Assembly: GCF_003672135.1 (NCBI RefSeq)
Contig: NC_039518.1
Location: forward strand, 1,364,001 to 1,428,000
DNA length: 64,000 nt
Direction: 5' to 3'
DNA from: Ooceraea biroi
Lineage: Eukaryota; Arthropoda; Insecta; Hymenoptera; Formicidae
This document shows, piece by piece, positions 37,241 through 47,295 of the stretch; positions within the stretch are counted from its first letter, which is position 1, and the number at the start of each line of letters is the position of its first letter. The notes below the pieces were generated by a model, which did not search any database, was not told the origin of the DNA, and worked only from the letters and a program-made list of their open reading frames with translations. The position numbers were made by a program, and so were the translations under genes.

Positions 37241-37641
37241 GAGCTTTCGAGATGCACGGTGATGTCAAAGTGCGCGAAATTAAACGTGTGTGTACTTGCA
37301 ATGCAAATTAGTACGATTCCAAATAGGTTTTCAAGTCATGTGAAGCGAGATTCACGCAAAGCAAGGTTCTATATTGTAATTTCCACGCAGTACTTTAGGT
37401 CACCTAAAAGTTTTGTTTCTTTTTATGTGGAAGAGTACTAGATGACGGGCGAAGCCCGTCTCCTCGTGCTCTTCCACCCAAGCATATACTTTCTCAGTAT
37501 AACAAATTAATAATATTAAAGTAAGAAAGTTTATACTAGGAAAGTATATGCTTGGGTGGAAGAGCACGAGGAGACGGGCTTCTCCCGTCACCTAGGCCGG
37601 TATTCATAGTCGAATCTTATATTTAAGACCGTGTAACGTAT

Positions 37642-38805
37642 CAAGGTCCGTAGATGAGCAGACGACGCACGGTAGGGAAGGTCTTCGTACGACCGCCATT
37701 TTGGGCCCACGGAGTGAGACAGATATATTTTGTTTCTCACTTTAATTGACTGTAATGTAGTGTACACTACAGTTAGTGCAAACAGATATTAAATATGCCA
37801 AGCTGTTGTGCAAAGAAGTGTAAAAATCGTTCAGAACAGGGATTCCGCCTTTTTAGATTTCCGAAAGATATACAACGTAAGAACATTTGGACTAAACAAT
37901 GTGGTGTACAGCCAAAAGAGAATTCAAAGTTATGTGAGGTATTTATAATCTGATATAAATTATAATTAAATTAAGATATCATAACGTTTCGACCATAAAT
38001 TTGGTCCTTCTCAAGTGTAAGAATAGAAAGAATATTACATGGTTCTTACAAAATATTCGGAGGTTATGCCAACAAAAGTGTCATCACCTTTGAATATTTT
38101 GTAAGATCTATATAATATTTTTTCTATTCACTTCAGGAGGACCATAATCTATAGTCGAAACGATTGATACCTTAATTTCAATAAAACTGGCCAGGTGTGT
38201 CGACGAATTATCCCTGTAGCTGAACTAATTAAGATATAATAAGTATCGAGGCTTAGTATGTTGGTGTACTAGGTTTTAAAATTGTAGTTAAACATTTGCA
38301 GTGGCAAATAGAATAAGTAGGCAAAAATATATTTGTGTAGTATCATTATTATATAACTGAATAATATGTATTGTATGTTTGAAAATATAATTTTAGTTAA
38401 TACTTACTTATATTTTATGTTTTGTTTATTTTTCTAATACATAATATAATATAATATGATACATTATACATAATTGCAATACAACTATGTGATAATATTA
38501 TGCAATAAATTATAATACTTTGTGAATTTTAACAGTTACGTTGTTTTAAACCATTGTAATAAATTATAACTTTTATAAATAATTCATTATGTTCATCTTA
38601 TTTTCCAAACACTGTTATTTTATTATTTTTCCATCTTATTTCACTCATATTAACTTTCATGAACAATTCTTATCTACTCTTAACCTCTTCTTAAACTGAT
38701 AGCTCCGGCAAAGAAACAGCTGCAAGGTAGCCATTTTGGGGCCAATGCTAATAAGTAAGTGCGAAGACCTTCTCTATACCGTCCGCCATTTATCTACGGA
38801 CCTTG
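37642..38805 (+). mobile_element. P-like THAP element (1164 bp)
   Basis: The ends CAAGGTCCGTAGAT and ATCTACGGACCTTG form terminal inverted repeats. The 8-bp target duplication is TAACGTAT/TAACGTGT (37634-37641, 38806-38813), with one mismatch. The ends are similar to those of the 356-bp element at 35661. It keeps the 5' THAP exon but lacks the transposase core. A small hairpin MITE sits inside at about 37980-38170. Non-autonomous deletion derivative. Confidence 0.75.
37795..37953 (+). pseudogene. THAP-domain 5' exon of a P-like transposase
   Basis: 52 codons beginning MPSCCAKKCKNRS, then FRLFRFPKD and IWTKQCG, match the C2CH THAP zinc-finger pattern (C-x4-C, the F-x-F-P-K block, the W). A plausible 5' splice site (GAG|GTATTT) lies at the point where THAP domains usually continue to the C-x2-H motif. 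The remainder of the transposase is missing and is replaced by MITE and AT-rich sequence. Confidence 0.7.
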
Positions 38806-38954
38806 TAACGTGTCACGAGTGAGCGGACAGCTCGCGAGTGTCCAAGAGTCGGCGAACCGTGGCGACAGGGAGATTGTTGATTGATGAGCCAAGAGTTGGA
38901 TATATATGACAACTGTATTTCACGTTAATTATTACAAGCACTTAGATCTACGCG

Positions 38955-39260
38955 GTCTTATATCTAGTCGCGGAGTCGCGGAATCGGCGTATGATGCGGA
39001 GTCACAAAATCGGCGTACCACGCGGAGTCGCGTAATCGGCGTACAACGCGGGGTCGCGGAATCGGCGTGGAGTCGCGTAATTGGCGTACAACGCGGGTTC
39101 GCGGAATTGGCGTGGAGTCGCGTAATCGGCGTACAACGCGGGTTTGCGGAATTGGCGTGGAGTCGCGGAATCGGCGTATGATGCGGAGTCACAAAATCGG
39201 CGTACCACGCGGAGTCGCGGAATCGGCGTCTGATGCGGGGTCGTGGAGCGGCGTACCACG
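38955..39260. repeat. GC-rich minisatellite
   Basis: Tandem degenerate units built from GTCGCGGAATCGGCGT and ACCACGCGGG or ACAACGCGGG, about 26 to 50 bp per higher-order unit. All frames stay partly open through it, which explains overlapping ORFs on both strands. It continues as a looser GC-rich repeat with AGACTTAGGCGG units near 39300-39370. Confidence 0.8.
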
Positions 39261-40430
39261 CGGAGTCGCGGCTAGGCGGTCGGGTTGCTGCTCAGCATGC
39301 AGACTTAGGCGGAGTGCTGCTCAGCGTGCAGACTTAGGCGGAGTGGCTGCTCAACGTGCAGGCTTAGGAAGGCCAGAGTCGGAGAGCTCTGGCCGAGGAA
39401 TGATGCCGACGGTCTCGCGAGCCGCGCTTATATACCCCCAGACACTAGGTCCGGGGGCAGAGACGCTTGGTGGGACCACAGCGGCTCGATGGCGCTTTGG
39501 TATGTGGCGCCAGCAGCGTCGCGCGCGGGGGCCTTGCGCGGTGCCAGTGGCGTAGCGAGCAGCTGCGTCACATCCGTTTTAAGTTTATCTGAAGATGCTG
39601 TATGGATCATTTCATTGGTTATGGAGTATCTGAAGATACACTTAAGACGGTCTTAAATATAAGATTCGACTATGAATACCGGCCCTAGTACTCTTCCACA
39701 TAAAAAAAATAACAAAACTTTTAGGTGACCAAAAGTACTGCGTGGAAGTTACAATATGGAATCTTGCTTTGCGTGGAACCTCGCTTCACATGAATTGCAA
39801 AGCAAAGTTCTACATTGTAACTTCACGCAGTACTTTTGGTCGCTCCAAGTTTTGTTATTTTTTTTATGTGGAAGAGTACTAGGTGACGAGCGAAGCCCGT
39901 CTCCTCGTGCTCTTCCACTTAAACATACTTCCCCAGTATAACAAATTAATAATATTAAAGTAAGAAAGTTTATACTAGGAAAGTATATGCTTGGGTGGAA
40001 GAACACGAGGAGACGGGCTTCGCCCGTCACTTAGTACTCTTCCACATAAACAAAATAACAAAACTTTTAGGTGACCAAAAGTACTGCGTGGAAGTAACAA
40101 TATAAAACTTGCTTTGCGTGGAACCTTGCTTCACATGATTTGAAAACCTATTTGGAATCGTACTAATTTGCATTGCAAGTACATACGCGTTTAATTTCGC
40201 GCAGTTTTACGTCACCGCTCATGCTCGGTCAGTGTGCGCTACGCCCGTAGACCACCGGTATGACAGATTTCCTAACCCCGAAACTGTCATTTTTTAGTAG
40301 GTGATAACTTTCCTTCTAGTTGAGAGCGACGATTTTCCTTCTCGCAATCATATTTTCTCATCAAAATAAACGATATTGCAAAGTTAGAAGGAAATCGGTG
40401 AGGAAGCCCGTCTCCTTCAATATTACCAAA

Positions 40431-41094
40431 TTCAAAAATACATAAGAGAATTGTAGTTGTAGCACAAGATTTACTATCCACAGACGCCTATATGCTACTC
40501 AACGCTTTATTGCACGATTGTGTAAACTCGTCGGTCTTGACTGTCATCGAAGATTATAAACATAGGCTAGGGTCAACAAATTCCTAGATTTTTGGCTTCA
40601 CGTCTGGTTGATGACATGAAACTTTATTTTGAGATGCAATTATTTCCCAAACTCTAAAAGTGGTTTCCTAAACTGTCCCAAACGATTCCAAAATTATTGA
40701 AATGGAAAACAATGAGAAATATCAAAGATTATAAACGTTTTTCCATTATATAGCCTATAGTCAAAAAGTCCCTAGATTATTCCCTAGATTAAACTGCACG
40801 TCTGGGTGATGACTTTAAACTCGATTTTGAGGGGAAATCATTATTTCCCAAACTCTGAAAACATTATAGGCATATTTCCCAAATGATTTGGCGTTGAAAT
40901 AAGCGAAAAAGAAAATTATTTGGAAGGATGTCTGCTAACTATACGCTCAACTAATTTTCATTAATTATTAAAAAACTATTATTTCCCAAACTTTAAAAGT
41001 GGTTTCCTAAACTTTCCCAAATGATTCCCAAACGATTGCAATAAAAAAATAAGATTTATCATGTTTATCTGCTAACTATACGGCTGTTCTCTAA
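40431..41094. other. Intergenic, diverged repeats
   Basis: Two or three diverged copies of a segment containing TTTCCCAAACTCT and GGTTTCCTAAACT (near 40645, 40850 and 40985) suggest an old tandem or hairpin transposon. No gene is seen. Confidence 0.4.
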
Positions 41095-41380
41095 GGCCGG
41101 TATTCATAGTCGCATCTTATATTTAAGATCGTCTTAAGTTTATCTGCAGATGCTGGGGTCGTCTACATTTGCACACGGAACGATTGCACACCACACGATT
41201 GGACACGCATGTTATGTCAGTAGCCCTTCATCGGATGGAAGGTTCTCGAACGATCTTCGAAGGCTCCGGCAGGCAAGCCTGCTAGCCGTAGCGAGCGTTA
41301 TCGCGAGCCCGGCAATAAATAGTGTAAACATCCGCGCATACCAGCATCTTTCTAGAACCTTCTAGCACGTTCTAAAACCC
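41095..41380. repeat. PIF-like terminus plus CACGATTG-motif fragment
   Basis: 41095-41152 matches the terminus of the element at 37595. 41165-41215 carries the GCACACGGAACGATTG motif found in the foldback at 43354. The rest is unassigned, and the 71-codon ORF here is not supported. Confidence 0.45.
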
Positions 41381-41821
41381 AAAAATATATATATAATATC
41401 ATATTATATATATATAGTGATTTTATAATTTAGGAAACTTTATATTATTATTTTTCTGAATGCAAATGATCATATAGACGGAATTTAATACGATTACAGT
41501 CTTCAAAATAAGCATTATTTCTTTTAATACACATATCTTTGGATTAAAAACAGATACAACAACCATTCAAAATCTCAGAAGATCCATTTTGCAATCAGGA
41601 AATTAATATCGAGAGGAAAATATTATAATCATAAGGCGAACTACGTAATTAATCAACTTAGGTATTAAGGTTCTGTACAGGGATGTTTACGCGAAGGGCC
41701 TCCCTCCACAGAACCGAGATAACCGTCGAGACGAAAACGCGGGCCCGATTTTCCTAAACATTATTGGTGGAAAATCAGTCCCACCATCGATATTTTCAAC
41801 CACCCGCCTCTTCGTCCACCA

Positions 41822-41857
41822 TATAAAAGGGCCTGCAGAAGGCCAGGGAACTCAGTT
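41822..41857 (+). promoter_or_regulatory. Core promoter: TATA box and initiator
   Basis: TATAAAA at 41822-41828 lies 30 bp upstream of a TCAGTT initiator at 41852-41857, the canonical arthropod Pol II arrangement. The predicted transcript would run rightwards through a leader containing AATAAATTCCGAGC toward the coding segment at 42485. It may belong to a retroelement LTR or a virus-derived insertion. No second copy is seen in the window. Confidence 0.6.
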
Positions 41858-42194
41858 ATAAGTGCAGCAATAAGTAATCATTTTCGTTAAGCGTTTTCGT
41901 AGTCTTGGGTGTCGAGTCTGATCTCTACGTTTAAGAATAAATTCCGAGCATCTAGTGTTAGCGAGACTGTGGCGACTGCTCTCACTCTAGAGCCACGACA
42001 AGGTAGATTTATTTGCGACGCTGCGTTTCCGAACCCGATCATCACACTCATATAGTATCAATAAATAACTTTACTTTAAAGGAACATTTACTGAAAATTA
42101 ATGAAGCTTCTTCTCTATATTTCTTGTTTTCGTTCAAATTGTTCATTCTGATTTCCTGGAGAATTTGCAACTGGCGCTGCCGAAGAGTGTGGCC

Positions 42195-42417
42195 CATTGA
42201 ACTATAACCTAACTGGAATGAGCGCCAAGCCGCCATTGCCGTTTAGTGAGAAAGAAGGACAGTAATACCCATTCTCGTGTCGTCTTTGTCTAAACGGCAA
42301 TGGCGGCTATAGGTTGGGAAAGGACAGCTATACCCTGCTTTCACCCTCTCTGTCTAAACGGGTCACGTGACCCGAGAACAATAGCAGTGCTCATTCCAGT
42401 TAGGATATAGTTCAATG
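42195..42417. mobile_element. MITE with perfect 8-bp duplication (223 bp)
   Basis: The terminal inverted repeats CATTGAACTATAACCTAACT and complement (28 bp, few mismatches) are flanked by GTGTGGCC on both sides (42187-42194, 42418-42425). The inner arms also mirror (AAACGGCAATGGCGGC). An hAT- or P-type 8-bp duplication is indicated. It interrupts the leader of the downstream coding segment. Confidence 0.8.
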
Positions 42418-42484
42418 GTGTGGCCCTAATTTGCGACCATAATCCTACAGGAATCCGCGGATAAATATAATTCAATTCATTTCC

Positions 42485-42802
42485 ATGCCCACTAAACAGG
42501 AGCGCAGATTCCAAGAAAAGAAGCTCCGTTATTATCTCCGACTTGCTTACTCAAATAATCAGGATCCGTTTCCTCTCATCCAAAAATTAACGAATCTAGA
42601 AGCCGACCGAGCATTATCAAAGCAAATTCCGTACGTAACCCGCGAACTCACTTTGAACCACAATTATCCTGATTACCGCAACATCCGTAAGGGTGATCCT
42701 CGTCGAGTTGTTTATAAATTACGAGAGTTGTTCGGGTTGAACCGTAAAGAAATCGAGATTCCGAGTTCGTATCCAGTGTTACCACCCATCCAAGAGTTTT
42801 AA
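42485..42802 (+). CDS. Unrecognised 105-aa protein
   Basis: Starts MPTKQERRFQEKKLRYYLRL. It is a charged, mixed alpha-type sequence with RNIRKGDPRRVVYKLRELFG and a Pro-rich end. Composition is not low-complexity, and codon use looks like a real coding sequence. It lies about 630 bp downstream of a TATA/initiator promoter. I do not recognise the family. The next open segment lies in the same frame after two stop codons (42800-42802 and 42818-42820), so the two may be one broken or spliced gene. Viral or mobile origin is possible from the context, but not shown. Confidence 0.5.
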   Translation: MPTKQERRFQEKKLRYYLRLAYSNNQDPFPLIQKLTNLEADRALSKQIPYVTRELTLNHNYPDYRNIRKGDPRRVVYKLRELFGLNRKEIEIPSSYPVLPPIQEF

Positions 42803-42820
42803 TATACAAACAAGTTCTAA

Positions 42821-43282
42821 TCACAACAGAATAAAACCGTAAACCAAACGTGTGATGTGTCGCGGAATATCGAACCCTTCCCGGGGTACCGATTTAGTAC
42901 TAGAGTATCAACGGCGATCCGGCGTGGTCGCGTGCATGAGAGATATACGGCGTATCTCCGACCTATAGACGGTTCTCTATTTTGTACCATTTACTTCGTT
43001 AATAGAATTTTTCCTTCACAAAAACAAAATTATACTTTGCTATCAAAACACGATTTAATAGTGGGGTTGAGACGGTACGTTCCTACGTGCGTAATTTGCG
43101 ATAGAGACCTTGCTGGGTACGCGCCGTTTTACAATTGCGAAATCTGCTCCGACGGATATTTAGAGTTGCTCGATCAATTAAACTCAACCGGAGAGGATAT
43201 TTTTGAGCTTTCAGACCCGACAGTAATTCGATCACGAGAAGAGTCGACGGGATTTCTTTCCTTCGCCTCCGAAAACAATTAG
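42821..43282 (+). CDS. Unrecognised zinc-ribbon-like open segment (no ATG)
   Basis: The open segment from 42821 to the stop at 43280-43282 encodes about 150 residues. It has no in-frame ATG; a GTG at 42857 is the only start-like codon. It includes YRFSTRVSTAIRRGR, then CVICDRDLAGYAPFYNCEIC, a CxxC-x12-CxxC arrangement suggestive of a zinc-binding ribbon, and an acidic tail. A splice acceptor-like CACAACAG at 42822-42829 could make it a second exon joined to 42485-42802. Otherwise it is a broken reading frame. Function unknown. Confidence 0.4.
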   Translation, partial: SQQNKTVNQTCDVSRNIEPFPGYRFSTRVSTAIRRGRVHERYTAYLRPIDGSLFCTIYFVNRIFPSQKQNYTLLSKHDLIVGLRRYVPTCVICDRDLAGYAPFYNCEICSDGYLELLDQLNSTGEDIFELSDPTVIRSREESTGFLSFASENN

Positions 43283-43353
43283 CTTCGCGATCCTCGGGAA
43301 GTATCCTCGTATCTAAACATACCTGCAGTTATAATCACGGACAGTCGGAACGT

Positions 43354-45411
43354 AACACGCAATATTGCACACGTTGTATTGCACACGGAACGATTGGACA
43401 CCGCACGATTGTACACCGCATGATTGGCCACCGCACGATTGCGCACGCACATTGCACGATTGGACACCGCACTATTGGGCACCACTAAAATAGATGTTCT
43501 TTCCACAGTTTTATCAATAAATTTTATTGATGGTAAATATTGAGTTTGACCCGCTCACCTCAAATTACGATGAAATGCACTCAATCGGTGTGTTTTCTCG
43601 TAAAAAGAAAGATTTCGCAAGAGAAAAGCGTCGCTCTGCTCCACGAAACGAGATATTACTCGTTAAAGTTGGGCACCGCGTAGGTTAGGAAACCTGTCAT
43701 ATCGACGGTCTACAGGCGTAGCGCACACAAACCGAGCGTGCGCGATGACGTAAAAAAAGTGCGCGAAATTAGAAATGTCGCGCACACTATCGAGGTCCAC
43801 AGGGTTGGTTAGAGTTAGATTAAGTGTGACAATTAATCTGTATGTATTACAAAAAAGTTAATTACACTTTTTTTAGGAGGAGGAACCCGTCATGGGCCCC
43901 CCCGCGCTCCTTGGGCGGAACGCGGGGGGAGTGTGAGACTCTTACTCACTAAACCTACCTCCATCTGCCAGCCCTGGCTGTGCGAGGCGCAGGATCGGTC
44001 AAACGACACTTCATCCGCGCCCCACTTTGCCCGGTGTACTGTCCCTTGCGCCGGTGCGTTGCCCTTGCGAGCCCTAACCCCACCCACGGAGTGTGGCAGA
44101 CCACCACTTCGCGGGGACCTCCCCCTTCTGTTGAGGGGAGGTTTTAGGGCGAGAGCTGACACTTCCAAGTCAGCCCTCGCCCATCCATCCCAAATACTCC
44201 CCGTTGGGAGTCGCAGAGTCCTGTGACCCCATGACGATGATGGGCCGGTCAAACGCCCCGACGACCTATCACCCAAGTGCCCAGGCAAAATGCTCTGTCG
44301 ACACTCTGCCCCCAACAGGGGTCGTCGCGTCTTCCGCCCCAACTCCCTGAGTTGGGGCTCACCCCCTACGACTCCGGAGGGAGATCTCCCCGACCTCCCT
44401 CCTGAGTCTCCACCCCGAACTTCTCGCTCTCCCGTCCCGGATGCGATAAGGGGGCCGCCGGTGCCTTTACAACACTCCGCGGCCCCCCCGCCGTCATCCG
44501 TGGCCGGGACCCCTCCGCCCGACCCCTGGTCGGCGCACACGCTCGGCCCCCTCCTTCCGGAGCATCACCTGCTCGCAGAAAGAGGAGACCGCCCACCAGT
44601 TTCTCTCGTTTCCGACCATCTTCCCCATGACGGTCGGGAGCGAAAGATCCTCCCCAATTATATCCGTAAGGACACGGCGTTCCACCCCCCACGCTGGATA
44701 TTCAGCAACGGTGTGGTCCGCCGTGTCCCTTTCCGCCTCACAGTGATGGCAGTTCGGTCCGCGCTCCTTCCCGATACGACACAGGAACTTCCCGAAACGC
44801 CCGTGTCCGGAGAGAACCTGTGTCGTCCTATACGTCAGCGTCCCCCATCCCTTGTCCACCCATTCGCAGAGGATGGTCTGGACGGCCCCGGCCACCCTCC
44901 GACCCGATCCTCCCGGGTCAGAGATGAGGGGAATCACACTTAATCTAACTCTAACCAACCCTATGGACCTCGATAGTGTGCGCGACATTTCTAATTTCGC
45001 GCACTTTTACGTCACCGCGCACGCTCGGTTTGTGTGCGCTACGCCTGTAGACCGTCGATATGACAGGTTTCCTAACCTACGCGGTGCCCAACTTTAACGA
45101 GTAATATCTCGTTTCGTGGGGTAGAGCGACGCTTTTCTCTTGCGAAATATTTCTTTTTACGCGAAAACACATCGATTGAGTGCATTTTCATCGTAATTTG
45201 AGGTGAGCGGGTCAAACTCAACATTTACCATCAATAAAATTTATTGATAAAACTGTGGAAAGAACATCTATTTTCGTGGTGTTCAATTGTGCGGTGTCCA
45301 ATCGTGCAATGTGCGTGCGCAATTGTGCAGTGGCCAATCGTGCGGTGTATAATCGTGCTGTGTCCAATAGAACAGTGTGCAATACAACGTGTGCAATATT
45401 GCGTTTGCAAT
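43354..45411. repeat. Foldback element with R1-like insert at its centre
   Basis: Arms of about 475 bp (43354-43829 and 44936-45411) are inverted copies. Each has the CACGATTG motif array outside, a TTTATTGATGG segment, and inner sequence related to the other foldbacks (CATATCGACGGTCTACAGGCGTAGCGCAC-like). The arms read into a GC-rich retroelement fragment that occupies the loop. Confidence 0.8.
43830..44936 (-). mobile_element. R1-like non-LTR retrotransposon 3' fragment
   Basis: On the minus strand, from 44936 to a stop at 44494, the open frame encodes the C-terminus of a non-LTR polymerase. It has TTQVLSGHGRFGKFLCRIG then CHHC...DTADHTVAEYPAW, the CCHC-like zinc motif of R1-clade elements in which the final Cys is replaced by Tyr. 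GC-rich 3' untranslated sequence follows to about 43860 and an A-rich/T-rich tail to 43830. It is 5'-truncated, typical of target-primed reverse transcription. The larger overlapping ORFs in other frames reflect high GC content. Confidence 0.75.
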
Positions 45412-45598
45412 CGGTCCGTGTGCAAACGGGATACGCCCGCGCAACTCTCTGTCGGCACCTTTGATGTTAGCGTAGGCTAAAACGAACTGCATATGCGCGG
45501 GCATGGTAGGTAACCAATCATTTCTTTCCAAGTTATTACATACATACTATACATAGTACGTTCCCGCATCGTTGAAAGCGCCAAGTGGAACACTTGCG

Positions 45599-47066
45599 TA
45601 AAGTCACTAGATATATAAAGTAGCGCAATCGATTTAGCCGTTTTAGCGAATGGAGCCAAAATGGTGTCGAAAAGTGTACATAGTGCACAGTGTATGTCAC
45701 TTATTTACAATAAGTGCAAATCGCATAACCTGTTGCATGTAGAAGAATCAGAACATTTGTGCGTAAACAAAGAAAAGTGATATTGAGCAATACAACGAAA
45801 AATAATGCCAGGTTGTTGCGTCAAAGGGTGTACAAATCGTAGTGAGAAAGCAGTGTGATTATTTCGTTTGCCAACAGGCAATAATAACATTAAGAGAGAG
45901 AGTTTGTGTACGCAAACTACTCTGGATGTACAAGTAGAATATTTAGATAGGTTTAAGTATTTATTATTAGGACGTTTCACACAGGACGCGTTAGAAAATC
46001 TATTTTCATTAATTCGCGGAAAACAAGCTGTACCAGATGCACGAGAGTTTAAAAACATGCATTACGATTGATATCTTTATCTCAATTTGAAGCAAATATT
46101 GATCGTGGCAATTACTTTATTAGTGATTCTGAGCATCTAATTGAATATTGCAATAAAATAAGAAATGAGTGCAAACAAACTGTAGAGGCACAATATCTGG
46201 ATAATATTGATGCAGATGTATGGACTGCAGAGATACATGCATCATTATTAGGAACTGAGACAGATCTCAATGATACTGTATGTACAAACTGCGCTATACC
46301 ACTTAACAGGGGCGTTATTATATAAAGTAAAGAAAAATATGAAACATTGTGAACTTTGTTTTAATCCACTTATAACTACTTTCAACATTGATCCTAATAA
46401 TAATAACTTACAATATTTCTTTAGATTAAGACAGTTTAAAGACAATACATTAATATTTCCCAATATGGATATATATACTATTATATATAAATGTGAACGG
46501 TTATTTCGCAAAATGAAAGTCATTTATTATCGAATGCATTAACAGTTACACAGTTTGTTAATATACTTTTACAGAACTCTCCTACAGTCAGCATACCATC
46601 ATGTCAATATTCTGTATAAGCTTCTAAAACTGTTTGTCATAACAAGAATCCATTTTTCATTAAAAAGAGACAATAATAACAATAATATTGCGTTGTTAGA
46701 TATTAACAATAGTAGTAGAAGCGTCGCGATGATAACCTATGTAAACAATAGTAAGCGTTATAAATAAATTATTAATGTATTTTATGAATTATTTATGTAT
46801 TTTATTTTATGAATATATACAACTGTTTAATATACTTTCCCATAATATACTTTTAATATACTTTATGTTTACATAATTTTAATATACAATTCACAGTTCG
46901 TAATTCCCGCATACTGGAGCCAAAATGTCGGACCATTGCGTTACTTTGGCTGTGTTCCGATATTACTGCCAGTACTGAAAATCTATAGTATACGTGACAT
47001 AAACTATAGCTTTTCAGTACTGGCAGTCAATATCGGAACGCAGCCTTTATATATCTAGTGACTTTA
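45599..47066 (+). mobile_element. P-like element, deletion derivative (1468 bp)
   Basis: The termini TAAAGTCACTAGATATATAA and complement are flanked by a perfect 8-bp duplication CACTTGCG (45591-45598, 47067-47074). The THAP start MPGCCVKGCTNRSEK (45805) ends in a premature stop after 17 codons. FRLPTGNNN continues in another frame, then a P-transposase C-terminal region: QDALENLFSLIRG (45868-46071), SLSQFEANIDRGNYF (46068-46325), and LYKVKKNMKHCELCF with Cys pairs (46270-46542). The catalytic core is missing and frameshifts separate the parts. A 98-bp MITE is inserted at 46948-47045. Confidence 0.8.
46948..47045. mobile_element. 98-bp MITE inside the P-like element
   Basis: The arms GGCTGTGTTCCGATATT and AATATCGGAACGCAGCC, extended by CTGCCAGTACTGAAAA/complement, form a near-perfect hairpin. 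It lies just inside the right terminal repeat of the P-like element. Confidence 0.75.
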
Positions 47067-47295
47067 CACTTGCGTAGGATGAAATGTGTCTGTTACTATC
47101 GGTTGCATACCACTTGGCGCTCTCAACGATGCGAACATCATTTTACCTTTATTGCTCACCGAATATTAGACAAAAATAGAATATTGCTCGCGTCGTAACG
47201 AGCACGTACCTTTTGGAATATGTAAAAAAATTTTTAAAGGAAAAATGTTTCATTTCGGATTAATAACAAAATATTAAACATAATTTAAAGAATAG

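Larger units (their letters stand above)
37595..39684. mobile_element. PIF/Harbinger-like element with 3-bp TSD
   Basis: The termini GGCCGGTATTCATAGTCG (37595) and its complement (ending 39684) are flanked by CTA on both sides (37592-37594, 39685-39687). Removing it restores the foldback sequence CACCTAGTACTCTTCC seen near 1985. 3-bp duplications are typical of PIF/Harbinger. No transposase was recognised. It carries a P-like element, a GC-rich minisatellite and a GC-rich tail. A partial relative with the same terminus lies at 41095-41152. Confidence 0.65.
37240..40430. repeat. Foldback element hosting nested insertions
   Basis: The GTGGAAGAG...CTCTTCCAC foldback family (compare 1665-2375) is seen on the left at 37240-37594. 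It continues on the right at 39685-40430, including a second tandem set of arms (39690-40060). The terminal segment 40185-40430 matches the ends of 1665-2375 and 47296-48531. A PIF-like element is inserted at CTA within it. Confidence 0.65.

Noticed and set aside
38906..39555. Arg/Gly/Val-rich repeat proteins on both strands
   Set aside because: Frames kept open by the GC-rich minisatellite. Both strands are equally open and there is no start, splice or domain evidence.
38600..39700. CRISPR-like or tRNA-like structure in GC-rich repeats
   Set aside because: Repeats are contiguous with no spacers, and no cloverleaf or A/B box arrangement was found.
43890..44540. 216-codon minus-strand open frame and the overlapping 217-codon plus-strand frame
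   Set aside because: High GC content keeps several frames open across the 3' end of the R1-like fragment. The recognised polymerase C-terminus is in a different frame (44494-44936).
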